From the NCBI GenBank assembly GCA_003255025.1, contig QANY01008662.1, forward strand, positions 183,763 through 247,762: a DNA stretch of 64,000 nucleotides, written 5' to 3'. The notes under the pieces are model-generated. The model ran no database searches. It saw only the letters and a list, made by a program, of their open reading frames with translations, and was not told where the DNA came from. The translations under genes were made by a program, and so were the position numbers. The DNA is from Datisca glomerata (taxonomy: Eukaryota; Streptophyta; Magnoliopsida; Cucurbitales; Datiscaceae). Below, in pieces: positions 36,962-49,230 of the stretch (position 1 is the stretch's first letter; the number at the start of each line of letters is the position of its first letter).

Positions 36962-37313
36962 GGACACCTCCATCCCAACAAAATCACACATGTTATCTAA
37001 CATTTCTCTCATCTCATCACCATCATCAACATCATCATCACCATCAAGGCGAGATGTAGTATTATTCATCTCCATATTTCGTGAATGGTCATTTTTTTGT
37101 ATCTCTTCACCATGAAACACTCAACGATCATAGCTCAATGCCATTTCATATTGGCACAAATGCATTTTAACTTCTATTAAAGACAATTGTCTTGAATTAA
37201 GATATTTTTTACATGGACAATGAGTTTTTCCCTCTACATTGAGATAATTACTACCATGCTTATAAACTGTGAAATAGCATCAGTATACTCCTTGGACAAT
37301 CTATTGGTTACTT
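36962..37313 (-). pseudogene. CACTA N-terminal (Transpos_assoc-like) fragment
   Basis: Minus strand from 37313: LPNKVTNRLSKEYTDAISQF, a frame change, KTHCPCKKYLN (the C-P-C-K-K zinc-like core), QLSLIEVKMHLCQYEM, a stop, VFHGEE, then an acidic stretch DDDVDDGDEM with MLDNMCDF. This is the layout of the transposase-associated domain at the N-terminus of plant En/Spm proteins. It ends abruptly against copia copy 2 at 36961. One frameshift and one stop. Confidence 0.75.
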
Positions 37314-37337
37314 TATTTGGTAGTAATTTGTCTTGCA

Positions 37338-39400
37338 ACTGATGGAAGGAACGATAGATGAGATTCTTGAGTCTTAAATAGGACTAACTGTTAGGAGTAT
37401 AGAAGAGTGTTTTGATTTTTATAACAAGTATGGTTTACAACTTGGTTTTAGCATTAGAAAAATTAAAAGATGGTTTGGTAAGTATGGGAACCCAACAATT
37501 ATTAATTTTGTTCAAAAGAAGATTTTCGTAAAGACTCTGATCCATTAAAAGAGAAGAGGATAGAAAGGTTGAAAACAAGAACTGGTTGTAAAGTAAGTAT
37601 CAGATTTCATTGTGATGATAATGGGTGTTGGAGAGTTGTTCACTTCAATTCAAAACATAACTATGAACTGGCTAGGCTTGAGGAAAGGCGATATCTTTGA
37701 TCTTAATAAAAAAATACTGATGCTAAAAAAAAGGGTCATACAAACTATGGTTGATTTAGTCATGATAACAAAACAAGCATATTCATCCATGGTTAATGAG
37801 TCTAGGGGAGTAGGTTCTGTTGGGTTTATTAGGAGAGACTGCTATAATTTCATGAATTTACAAAGATTGCAATTAAGTGAGGTTGGAGACATACAAAGTG
37901 TGATTAACATTTTATAACCAAGCAAGACGATGATCTCATGTTCTTTTACTAATTCCAATTAGATCAAGAAAATAGAATGACAAATATTTTTTGGAGGAAT
38001 GGTAAATCAAAGGTTGACGATAATAGATTCGGAGATGTAGTGATATTTGATACAACTATTGCATGAACAAGTATAACATGATATGTGCGTCGTTTGTAGG
38101 GGTACACTATTGGATGAATGTTATCTTTGATTGTGCATTTTTACTAGATGAAACAACTGCTTTATTTGTTTGGTTATTCGAAACATTTTTGGAATCAATG
38201 GGTGGTCGACAACCAAGAACGATATTCACAGATCAAGATCAAGCAATGTCTAATGCAATATCTTTAATCTTTCTTGAGTCAATTCATCAACTTTGCTTTT
38301 GGCATATTTCAAAAAATGCTACACAACATCTTTCTTCATTGTATGCAAATCCAGAATTTAAGAGAGAGTTTAACAAGTATCTGCACTTGTCTGATTCATC
38401 ATATGAGTTTGAGGTAACATGGAATTTCATGTTAACCAAGTTCGATTTAGAAGAACATAGATGGTTGAAGCAGCTCCATGAGTTAAGAACTAAGTGGTGT
38501 TTGCTTTTAGTATGGATACATTTTCTGCTGGAATTAAATCATCGCAACGAAGTGAGAGTGGAAACAATGTGTTTCAGCATGTCGACTAAGACAATGTGGC
38601 TTATTGAATTTGTGATTCATTATGAGAAGATGACGGAACATATGAGGGAAAAAGAGTTAGAAGAAGATTTTCGTTGTCACCAAGGTATGCCTCCCAATAT
38701 AAAAGAACGTGGACCTATGGTAGTTCAAGTTGCATGTATGTATACTCGTATTATTCAAACACTTTGAAATTGAGGTGTCATCAATACTATCTGTCTTCAT
38801 TAACATAAAATGTATCACAGATTCTATTGAATATTTTCATGTTGGAGTACATGGGAAAGAAATGAGTTGGGAGGTTCGTTGCAACTCATTTTCTTAGACA
38901 ATTACTTGTTCATGTCACAAGTTTGAATCTTTTGGAATCTTATGTCGTCATGCATTAAGAGTTTTGATTGAAAAAAATGTTGTCAGAGTACCCTCACAGT
39001 ATATCTTACAAAGGTGTACAAAAATGGTGAAAATTTTTGTCACAGAATCAAGTTCTTCCTCTATTACACACAGTTAGAAAATTACTACAGCATTGTGGAG
39101 TAATGAAATCATGTGTGCTGCTTATAGACTTGTGACAATTGGGGCAGAAATAGATGGTATCGGTAAGATTTTGAAAGATAAAATTGCTAAAGGCTTGCAA
39201 CTTTTAACAAAAGAAATGAACAAGTGCACTATGATGGACACTGTTGATGGTAGAAGCAATGAGGATTATTTGCAAATGACATATAATTAGGATATGGTCA
39301 AATGTCAATAATGAATCATCTAGGTATGTGACCAAAAGGAGTATCTAATGCAATAGTAAAAAGCAACTGGGAGAAGTATAAGAAAAAGAAATTAAAATAA
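37338..39400 (+). pseudogene. FAR1-related / MULE transposase pseudogene
   Basis: Domains in order: a FAR1-type zinc region (RSIEECFDFYNKYGLQLGFS at 37395-37455, then KTRTGCKVSIRFH and WRVVHFNSKHNYEL at 37575-37670 in another frame); the linker SRGVGSVGFIRRDCYNF; a MULE DDE domain (FGDVVIFDTT with the first Asp at ~38050, a shifted open run 38063-38767 with FVGVHYW and TIFTDQDQAMSNA carrying the second Asp, HQLCFWHISKNA); and a SWIM zinc finger (TCSCHKFESFGILCRHALRV, about 38910-38970). A Lys-rich tail (NWEKYKKKKLK) is near 39370. The FAR1-MULE-SWIM order is that of FHY3/FAR1 and their Mutator-like ancestors. Stops at 37373 and later, plus several frameshifts, make it a pseudogene. No terminal inverted repeats were found. 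Confidence 0.85.
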
Positions 39401-40405
39401 TGATCATCTGGTAAGTAAATTTTAATTTTTTTCTTCTATGTCAATAAAGTAATATTATATTATTTTACTGGTTATGACCAAATAATTTCATGTATCAGGA
39501 GAGTTAGGAAGTAACAATTCCTCACTTCCAAGTCAAGTATCTTCTTTTCAACCATTCAACCAAAAAAATGAAAATACAATCACAAATTATCTGGTATTTG
39601 AATTTTATTAGATAATTTGTTTATTTGACAATTTTTAAAATGATTTACAACTTACAAAATTATGTCCAAATAGGCTATGTCCACACCTTTTAACTTTATG
39701 AATCAACACAAAGTGGTGGTCATATTATGCAATATATCGAGGTAATAAATCTTTTTAATTGAGTTGTCTATGTTTAAATTTATATCAATTAATATTTTTA
39801 CGAGTATTGATTGTCATATACTCTAACTAATTTCAAGATCCCAATGTATATGAGACTAGAAATAAATACTCAAGTCGAAGCCTATCTAATTATAATGACG
39901 TTTAGAATTTTTAATTTATATATTGTTCAAACTTTTACAACATGTATGCATGTATTAACTTTTTTCTTAAAACTAAACTTAGTGGCGATTTTAGGAAGGA
40001 TGTTCCATGAAGAGTCTAGAAGCTAGTCCAACGATAGTCGTTGAGAGAATAATCAACATGGGGCATCAAAATTTCAATAATGATACTACGAGACTGTATA
40101 CTCTTTCCCAACGTGTTTAATTGATTTTTTATTGGCTTACGCAGCTAGAATAATATTTTTCCCTCTGGTCTGAAATAATGTCAAACTAAGAAGATTATAG
40201 AGATTAGCTTTCTGACAATAAATAAATCGAATAAAGTCCCCTAACCTAGAAGATGATTGGGAGTATTGTAGTTGGATCATTGGATGTGCATTCTAGCCTA
40301 ATTAGTCTTTTAACTAATGGTCATCTAAGTGGAGAAAGACATTTATGTCAATGGGTTGATAGCGTGTCTTTATGATGAAAGAAGTTTGATTTCATAGAAG
40401 AACTT
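39401..40405. other. Unassigned AT-rich DNA
   Basis: It begins as a possible 3' region of the FAR1/MULE pseudogene. No motif is supported. It ends at the left LTR of the gypsy element. Confidence 0.4.
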
Positions 40406-41222
40406 TGTAAAGGATTTTTTCTTGATTTAACCACGGATCAAGGGGAAGAATATCGATAATGGCTAATTTATATAAGTATAAATTAGAAAGAGAGAGAGAA
40501 AAAGAATGAAGGGAGCGGAGCAAAGAGTCTGAGTTGAGTTTTTTGTTGTATTGAATGTGTCCTTTTTATTTAATACATTGGCCTTATATAGGCTCCCCAA
40601 ATAGCATGAGTTGATTAAAATAATAATATAAATGGAAGTACTCATTATGCCTAGGGATTACACCTGTTCATGGAATTACCCTACTAGGTATGTGCCCCAT
40701 TCCCTTTCTCGTTTCCCATCTATCTCACTCAGCCGCTAATTGGTTATAGCCATTTGATGATTTCTTGTGATTTCGAGCCAATCAATCATAGCCACTTGGC
40801 CTGCCAATCTGTCTCATCCGAGTCATTCAGCTTACCCAATTAATCACAACCTTTTGACTGTTTATTTTCGATACCTTTCATCTGTTCCTGCTCTTCTTCT
40901 TTTTCTGTTCTTGCACAGTTCTGCGAGTGCCTTCCCCGTTCCAAAGGCACGGGTCCCTCGTCAGTCTTTTCCCATTCTCAAAGGCGCGAGTCCTCTGTCA
41001 ACCTTTTGCCATTAATTGATAAGCTTTTCCCATTCTGATGAGGTTTCTCGCTTCCATGCTATTTTTCGTTTCTTGAGTTCCTTCCCGTTTAGAGTTCCTT
41101 TTCGTTTAGAACTCCTTCACGTTTAGAGTTACTCCCATTTATTTTCTTTTCAAATCCGCAACGTACTTAAGGATTCTCTTTCTTCGTTTCTTCCTACCTT
41201 CATCTTCTCATGGTAAAATATT
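40406..41222 (-). repeat. Gypsy 3' LTR
   Basis: It starts TGTAAAGG (plus view) and matches the right LTR through GATCAAGGGG, the GA-rich run, TTGGCCTTATATAGGCT and GTCAGTCTTTTCCCATT. It has about four copies of a TTAGAGTTCCTTCCCGT-type unit versus about twelve on the right. The inner edge is uncertain by tens of bases. Confidence 0.8.
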
Positions 41223-41298
41223 CTCCCTCTCTATCTTCTTCTTCTTCTTCATCATCTTCTTTCTGAATTTATTGGCAAAAATCCCTTCTTCTTCATCC

Positions 41299-43373
41299 AT
41301 GGCGCGCGACAACACTTCTAGGTTTAAACCCCCTGTACTTTTGATTAGAAACCAGGCTGAGTTAGAGCATTTTTTAGGTTCCCACTGTCATGGCTTCCCC
41401 CCCGACGCAGTGTGCGGTTTAGGTGAAAGCGGGCACACAGGCTACCCCCATATCCTTCCATACCAAATATCCTTAAGCCCTATGTATATTTCATTGGGAC
41501 TTAAGCTTCCTTTCCCTCCTTTCTTTCAAGAATTCTTCCACACCTGTAAATTAGCTGTGTCTCAGTTTACCCCTAGTTTGTATAGGATTTTACTTGTTCT
41601 TGAAGCCTTGAATAGGTGGCACAGTTTAGATTTAGGGGTAGATAAATTTAGGACGTCCTACATCATCAAGTACCGCATTGAGTATGAATGTAACTATCTG
41701 GCTCCTCGCACCGATGCCGAGAAAAGAAAAATGATCATCGGGATCCCAAAAGGGGACAAGGGCTGGGAACGAGACGTTCTCCAGATAAGCGGGAACTGGG
41801 GCGGTGATGGCCGCTCGACGATTCCCTATTGATGGGGAGTCTATGGTAAGTCGTCGGAGCTCCAATTTCCATTTCTTTCACTTTCCATTTTCTAAATTTC
41901 TTGTTTATCTTTGCAAAATTTCTTTCTTTTTCTTAGTTATGTAGATAAAAAAAGAACAAATTTCCCTATCTATCCCAAGAGTCAAGAGAAAAGATCGTAG
42001 TCATGTTCAACATCTGTGGACAAGATTGGGACGATCTCTTAGACCCGAGATGGGAAATCAACGACATCTTCATCCTAGAATACAACCGAGCTTCACCCCT
42101 TCGCGCAGTGCCTCTGTCTTTAGCGCAGCCATCTACATCATCTCCTAAAATTCCACTAGCTACTCTTACTTTCCAGTCTCTGATTTCTATTTCTAGTACT
42201 TCCATTTCTCCTAGGTCTGAATGGGAAGATGTGGAACGGGAGCATCTGCTTCGAAACTTTACAGTGAGCATTATGTTGAGGTGTGCGTATCTGAGAGTAC
42301 TATCATTGGGGGCGCTGGTGAAGTAGAAAGGAACATCCATTTGCGAGGCTCCGAGCACTTCCTAAATGTACCTTTCTCATGCTTCCAACGAGACTTTGAC
42401 TGTCCCTGCTTCACCTCTGGCCATACCTCCAGGCCCTTCTGATGTGGCTGAGACTTCCCAACGACGTCTTTCCACTCTGCCCCCTGCACAACAGGGTTCG
42501 ACTCCCGTCTAGCCTTTCGATTCTCAAGGCGTAGAAGAAGACCCTTCCTTGTAGAGATGGAAGGATTTTCATGGGATCCCCTAGGTCCCCGCTTCTGTCA
42601 ACTTCGTGGGTGACCCCCGCTCAACTCACATTGTGCTCCGTGGGGTCCAATTGGACATGGACATGACAACAACTCGTAGTATGTCCGTTGGAAACCAACT
42701 CTGTTCCCTAAGTCATGGCTTGAGGAAGGTATTCTATTTCCTCTTCTTCTTGCTTTCTTTATTTGTCATCTTCCTTCATTTTACTGAGTTGTGTTTCCTT
42801 TTGTAATTTTTCAGACCATTATCTTCCACAACAATCTTCAGGAGCACTTCTTGGCCAATGAGTAGACTGTTGCTCAGTGAGGAGGGAGATCGAGAGCAAC
42901 TGCATGGTTCTCGAGACTCTGAGGGTTGAAATTGAGTGGCTCTCCAAAAGAGAAGTCGAGCTCCAGAGTATTACCGAAGAGTTAGCTCAGGGAGTAGCGG
43001 TTGCAATAGTAGAGTATTCTAGGCTCGAAGAGTCCTTGAGGTCTGCGAATGAGGCTGTTGAGAAGTCCAAGAGGTGCCAAACTCTTTCCTTTGAGAATTT
43101 AAAAATTATGGAAGACAGGCTGGCCAGTGCTGAAGCCACCCGGGAGGAGAATGTTTGCCTTGCCAGGTACAAGATGGAAAATGAACCTCCCCTCAACGTC
43201 TCTCTGAAAGGGGCCACAAAGCTGTGACAGAGGCCATTCCCGAGGAAGTTCCCACTTTTGAGGAAGCCCTAACCCCCCCGCTTGAAAAAGTCAGCGTTCT
43301 CATCGGGGAGGACATTGAGGACGCCTTGACTGGCCCTCTTGTGACTGAGATCATTCTTGTGGATGAGTCTTAG
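41299..43373 (+). pseudogene. Antisense accessory gene, Transposase_28-like, multi-exon
   Basis: It is opposite in strand to pol. The likely start is the ATG at 41299 (MARDNTSRFKPPVLLIRN) behind a C/T-rich leader. Exon 1, to 41845 with donor GTAAG, carries ISLSPMYISLGLKLPFPPFF and VSQFTPSLYRILLVLEALNR, which resemble the 'putative gypsy type transposon' domain (PF04195 type). The exon end passes a stop at 41831. Exon 2 is about 42003-42326; exon 3 ends about 42727 before GTATTC. Exon 4 (42814-43373, after TTTTTCAG) encodes a coiled coil (VETLRVEIEWLSKREVELQ-like, ~43000) and an acidic tail ending at the stop at 43371. Accessory ORFs of this sort, antisense near the 3' LTR, are known in Tat-clade gypsy elements; their role is unknown. 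Stops make this copy probably non-functional. Confidence 0.68.
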
Positions 43374-43799
43374 TCTTCTTTTTCTTTCCTGTAATTTTTA
43401 CTTTGTATTTTGTATCTTTTCTTTTTAAGGCATTTTGTAATTTTTTCGTTATCAAGGAAACAACTCTCTTCTTGTCATGCTTCATAAGTTTACTAATTAT
43501 ACTTAGCAAGATTTGAGTTAGTAAAGTAGAACTTAGAAATTTCATACTTTTAACATTTTTCAATCGAATAATTTTTCAAATGCTTTAAAAATAATTATTA
43601 ATTAACTCAACATTTTAGCACGTAGCAATTTCTATGTTCCAAGTTATTTCCAAAATGTAAATGATTTTTTGCTTATAGTGTTTTCCCTGCTTTCTGAGTT
43701 GTTTCCTGTTTAGAACAGATGGGTTTTTCCGTTTCCATCTTCTTCTGAGTTTTTCTTTTCTCATTTCCTTGCATTGTGTTTCATCTTTTATTTTCCTTT
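43374..43799. other. Spacer after the accessory gene
   Basis: AT-rich and low complexity, no coding motif. It probably holds the 3' UTR of the accessory gene and untranslated 3' sequence of the gypsy element. Confidence 0.45.
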
Positions 43800-44160
43800 C
43801 CACATTTTAGAGAGAAAATTTTTTCCCACCCTCAAGGGCTTAGGCTTCTAGGCCGCCAACCTTTTTCAGTTTTGATTTTCTTTTTAAAGAGTAGACGTCC
43901 CCGCTCTCAAGGCTTTAGGATTTTAACCATCAACCTAATTTCCATTTTAGATAGTGGTTTTTATTCCGCCCTCGGTGACTTAGGCTTTCAAGCCATTGTC
44001 ATTACTTATTTTTTCCAAATTTTAGAAAGAAATTTTTTCCCGCTCTCAAGGGCTTAGGCTTCTAGGCCGTCGACCTCTTTTCCACATTTTAGAGAGAAAG
44101 TTTTTCCTGCTCACAAGGACATAGGCTTCTAGGCCGTCGACCTTTCTTTGTTTTTTACAG
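43800..44160. repeat. Tandem repeat in gypsy 3' region
   Basis: About four to five units of 75-95 bp. Each has AGAGAGAAA, TTTTTCCC(A/G)C, CTCAAGGGCTTAGGCTTC, and TAGGCCG(C/T)C(A/G)ACCT, separated by T-rich links. Units differ by several changes each. The repeat lies just downstream of the integrase end, where plant gypsy elements often carry variable tandem repeats. Confidence 0.8.
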
Positions 44161-44239
44161 GGTGAGAAAGAAGGAAAGAATTGTCACCAGTTTTTTACGT
44201 GGAAAACCCTTACGGGAAAAAATCATGGGAGAATTTGTA

Positions 44240-47200
44240 TATTGTAATAATATTCAACAAATTAAATGACGTACTTCTTAAGGTAACTAGCATTCTAAGG
44301 TTTTCCCAATTCTGCTCCTTCCACTATCATGGGGTGATAATAGCCACTTCCACCCACTGTTTTAACGATGAAAGGGCATTCCCAAGATGGACCAAACTTT
44401 CATTCTGTTTGAAAGATCTTTCTTAAAACTAAATCCCTTTCTTGGAATTCCCATCTTCTAATTCATTTCTGAAAGTAGGCTTTCCCATTCTTACACGAGT
44501 TCTGTTTACACGAGTTCCGTTTCCTTTCTTTCTTCTAACAAATCAAGGCTTCCTTTCATGAGTTCTTCATTTTGTTGTTTAGTTAGTTCTGATTTGAGAG
44601 TTGGATTTCCTATTTTAACGGGTATAACTGCTCATGTTCCGTAGGCTATAGAAAATGGTGTTTCACCTGTTGCCTCTCTAGGATTTATTCAATATGCCCA
44701 TAACTTCTGGTAATTCTTCTACCCATTCCCCTTTGCTGACTCTAGGCATTTCTTCATGTTTTCAAGTATGATTTGGTTTGACCGTTCAGCCTGTCCGTTT
44801 CCTTGCGGTTAGTAGGGTGTAGAGAATCAGTTGGTAATTCACAGATCTTTGCAAAAGGTCCTTACCTCTTCTTCACAAATCCTAGCAAAGGATTCTGCCT
44901 CAATCCACTTGGTGAAGTAGTCAGTGGCAACTACCAGGAAGCATTTCTAAGCGGGTGCCATGGGGAATAGTCCGGCGTTATCTAGAGCTCACTCCATGAA
45001 TTGCCAAGGGCTTGTCATGGTGTTGAGTTCTCATGTGGCCAATTTTATCACGGTGGCAAATCGTTGACATTTGTCACACTTCTTCGCATATTGTTTGGCA
45101 TCTCGGTAGATTTTCGGCCAGTAATATCCTTCATTTAGTACTTTGTGAGCTGGAGATCTACCCGCGATATGATTCTCGCACACCCCTCCATGAATTTCTT
45201 CTAACACTTATTCGATTTCCTTTTCTTTTAAGCACTTCAGATATGGCCCTAAAAAAGACTGTTATACAATGAGTCATTAACTATGCAGTTCCTAGCACTC
45301 TGTTGTTGAATCTTCTTAGCATGAAGTTTATATCGAGGTAGGATCCCTTCTTTCAAGCAACACATCACGTCGTCTTGCCAACTTGGCTCCTGCCCAGCTT
45401 CCACTTTTGCTACTTCTTTTGTTATGATGCTTGGTCTTTCTAGAAATTCAACTAGTATGCTTCTTTTTCATGGGAGTTGCAATAAAGACCCCGAATTAGC
45501 CAATGCGTCTGGATGCCCATTTTTCGCTTTAGAGATATGGTAGATTTCAAAATTTTCCCCCGTTACCTGCTTTACTACCAACATGGAATCATGAAAGTTT
45601 TTTATTTCATTTACCTCTAATTCTTGTAACAGAGTGATTCTCGCCATTATGGCTTCGTATTCGGCTTCATTGTTTGAAGTGTTGAATCAAAATGAGATGG
45701 AGTGTTCGAGCGTTTCATCAAACGGAGTCTGCAACACCATTCTCGCTCCGGCTCCTATATTGTTTGAGGCTCCGTCAACGTATAATTCCCACGCCCTGCT
45801 TTCAATTTCTTGTTGTTCACTTTGTGTTTCCTCCTTGGCGTCAATGGTAAATTCTACCACAAATTGGCCAAGGCTTGCCCTTTAATTGATGTTCTTGGCT
45901 GGTAGTGGATCTCGTATTGGCTTAACTCGATTGCCCACTTTGTCATTCTTCCACTTAATTTGGGCGAATGCAAGAGATTTCTAATTGGTGAATCCATCAG
46001 TACCTTTACGGCGTGTGCCTGAAAGTAGGGCCTTAGTTTCCTTGGGGCTATTATAACGGCCAATATCAAATTTTCTATCCTTTTGTAACAGGTCTCGGCT
46101 GCTACCAGACATTTACTAACGATGTATAGAACAGCACCGCCGGTGATCTGGGAGATGACTACGTATAGGTATAAAGGTTCCCTTAACTTTAGTTTTGACA
46201 ATAATGGTGGAGTTTTCAAGTATTCTTTTACCTTGCTAAGAGCTTTCTGGCACTCGTCATCCCATCTGTCGCTGAATTCTTCCTCAGCTTCGCAAAAAAT
46301 GGTTTACACTTGTCGTTAGATCTTGAGAGATATCATTTTAATGTCGTTAATATTCCCGTTAAGCCTGGTATTTCTTTTTGGTTTCGTGGAGATTTCATCT
46401 CCATTATGGCTTTCACTTGATTCGGGTTGACCTCAATTTCCCGCTGCATAACCAAGTGGCTGAGGAATTTTTCGACCGCTACTCCGAAGGTGCATTTTTC
46501 TAGATTCAACTTCAGCAAATTTTCCTTAGGATGGAAAAGGCCTCACCAAGATTTTCAATGTGATCCTTCTACTCACAACTCTTCACCAGCATGTCATCTG
46601 CGTAAACTTCCATGGTTTTCCCAAGCTATTCTAAGAAGAATTTATTTACTAACCTTTGGTAGGTTGCACTTGCATTTTAAACCAAAATACATTATGTTAT
46701 AACAAAAAGTACCATGTTCAGTTATAAAAGATGTTTTCTCTTTGTCAGGTTAAAACATTTTAACCTGGTTATATCTTGAAAATGCATCCATGAAGCTCAG
46801 AAGTACGTGTCCTAAGCTAACATCCACCATATGATCTATTCTGGATAACAAATATTCATCTTTTAGGCAAGATTTATTAGATTTGTGAAGTCTACACAAA
46901 TCCTCCATTTCTTGTTTGTCTTTTTTACCAATGCAACATTAGCGAGCCACCCTGGGTAATCTACTTCTCTGATGAAATCCACTTTGAGTAGTTTGTCAAC
47001 TTTTTTTTATGGCCATGTTTCATTCTGGTGCGAAATTTCTTTTTCGCTGCTTCACAGGACTAACAAAAGGGTCAGTATTCAGTTCATGACAGATTATATT
47101 TTTTGATATACCTGGCATCTCCTGAGCAGTGGTTGTAAAAATGTCCTTGTTCTCCGTAGGAAATGAGTCAACCTTTTCTTTTCCATTTCCTCTAGGTGGG

Positions 47201-47900
47201 CCCCAATATTTGTCATTTTTTTTAGTTTTTTCATCTAAGAAAATGTGTTCGATTTCTTCTCCTGCTTCGTACCTCAGACCCACTTGCGCATCTTTCTGTG
47301 ATTGCTATTGTTCATCAGAAACCACCAGCTCTTCTTCTATTTTTCCCATTTTCTGTTTCCTCCCCAATTCTAATGCAGTAATGTATAGATCCTGGCGAAA
47401 GTTGGGTCCCCTCTTATATTTCTAATTCCTTCAGAAGATGGATATTTCAGCACTCTGGTAGTAGGTGGAAGACATTGCCCTTATTTTATGTAACCAGGTT
47501 CTTCCCAAAATAGCATTGTAAATGGACGACGTGTCCATCACCACGATATTGGTAAGGTAATTGAATGATTCTCCAATAAATAGAAGGTTGATCAACCCTT
47601 TTGAGTAGCTCACAGTCCCGTTGAAACCTACTAGTGGTTGCGTCAGACCTTGTAACTGTCGTTCTCGCATAGATATTTTTTAAACGTTGACCGATGGACA
47701 AAACTCACGGCACTCCCGTCTTCAATTAGCACCCTTCTCAGCAGACGATTTCCTACCTCTATTGAGATGACTAAGGCATCATTATGGCACCCATCATACT
47801 CCAAGTCCATGTCGTAAAAAATGAGCGGGGGATTCCCGCTTTCATTGGCGATACTTCCCTATTTTTGGCTTTCTTCCAATAGTGGTCATTTGGTATACAC
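44240..47900 (-). pseudogene. Gypsy pol: protease, RT, RNase H, integrase
   Basis: Right to left. Protease has ALVISIEVGNRLLRRVLIED then GSAV (~47720-47790) and DTSSIYNAILGRTWLHKIRA (47500-47560). The RT start is near 47050-47090, and the palm MEVYADDMLVKSCE is intact at about 46590-46610. RT connection and RNase H cover 46219-45470 (GRMTKWAIELSQYEIHYQPR, NTSNNEAEYEAIMARITLL). The integrase zinc finger is YAKKCDKCQRFATVIKL (~45040-45110); the core has FLVVATDYFTKWIEAESFA (~44890-44940) and PQGNGQAERSNQI (~44770-44820). The C-terminal GPSWECPFIVKTVGGSGYY (~44350-44400) is the Tat-like tail. Stops and frameshifts occur between open runs, but every domain is present. Confidence 0.88.
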
Positions 47901-49230
47901 TTTCCTTTCCTTTTTGTTAGTCCCCTTCTGTTCAGTTAATGCGATGATGGTGTCGAATGTTCGGAGTGGCTGCTTCCCGTTATCTCTTTTTCCTCCATCT
48001 TTGGTTCCTCTCTCTTCATGAATTGATTAAAATATCTTTCTTTCACCAGTTTCTCCACAAAATCCTTCAACTAGAAGCAAACTTTTGTAAAATGTCTGTT
48101 TCTCCTGTGGAATGAGCAGTATTTATCTTTATCCGCTCGATTTAGCTCCCTTGTAAGCGGGGCCAGTCTTTTCAGCCAAGATTTATCTTTTATCATATCC
48201 AAGACTTGGTTTACTGAGACAGTCAACGTGGTGTAGACTTTGTCTCTAGGATGGATGTCATCTGTGTATCTCATTTGAGTATTAGTTTTGTTCCACTTGC
48301 TGTCTCCCTGCTCACTTTCTTTTTCTATTCTCTGATTCTGCTTTCTGCCTGCACTTGAGCTCTGTTCTTCTTTCTTTGGCTCATTAATATGTCATCTTGT
48401 CTGTTTTAACAAGCTTTTCTTTTCTTCTTCTAACGTGATGTAGGCTTGCGTTCTTTAGAAAGTCTCCGCTATCGTCAAAGGTTTTACTTTTGATAAATCT
48501 TCAAAAAAGGCTGACTCTGGATCAGTCCCTATCTAAAAGTCAGTCTTGCCACTTTGACATCACAAGTTTCTACCTTGGCCATCTCCCCCTTAAATCTATG
48601 AGTGTATTCTCGAGTATTTCTTTTTCCTTCTTGGCAAATATTGTCAGAAGGAAGTCTGAGTCGTCTATTACTGCTTGGTAAGTAGATTGTTGTACCAAGA
48701 AGATAGTGGACATAGTAGTAAAGTTAGTAATAGATTGAGAAGGGAGGGAGTGTTACCATTTAAGTGCAGTCCCGTCTAGACTTGTAGGGAATATCCTTAA
48801 CATCAACGCGTCTTCATGTTGATATAATGCCATGACTTGTTTGAATTGTATGAGATGATCTATAGGAATTGGGGTAGCCAAGATTTTTGGACTTAATGGA
48901 GTCCTGGTGAGTGATTCTAGGTCTATTTTTATCGTGTTTCTCAGGCTCCTTAGTTCCATCATCTTTCTTTCCATCATCTCCTCCTTGGAAGCCTCCGTCA
49001 TGACTTTTAGTTGGCGAATTTCTTCCGTCTCCTCCTTTTCATCTTCCTTGGACTGAACTTCCTCGTCTTCATTCTACACATTCCTATTGTTTTCATTGTC
49101 TCCTTCCCGTATGACTTTGTGTCGATTTCCTTCTTGGTAGTTCTCCATTCCCTCACGGTTAGTGTGCTGACTGACTTTTTCCCGTGTCTGTGCAAGATCC
49201 CGTTGAATGTAGTGATATGTTCCTGCATCG
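47901..49230 (-). pseudogene. Gypsy gag
   Basis: 49001-48753 has FKQVMALYQHEDALMLRIFP then TSLDGTALKW, the gag capsid core of Tat/Athila-type elements. 48274-48071 has KDKYCSFHRRNRHFTKVC, a CX2H...C remnant of the YCxFHxxxGHxTExC motif. N-terminal basic runs lie at 49228-49007. Frames are interrupted, for example between 48753 and 48274. Confidence 0.82.

Noticed and set aside
37338..39400. Intact FAR1/FRS transcription factor gene
   Set aside because: An in-frame stop at about 37373 and several frameshifts, none explained by GT-AG introns, break the product.
41272..41298. Start of the accessory ORF at 41272
   Set aside because: That position is TTG, not ATG. The first ATG in frame is at 41299 and is preceded by a leader-like C/T-rich stretch.
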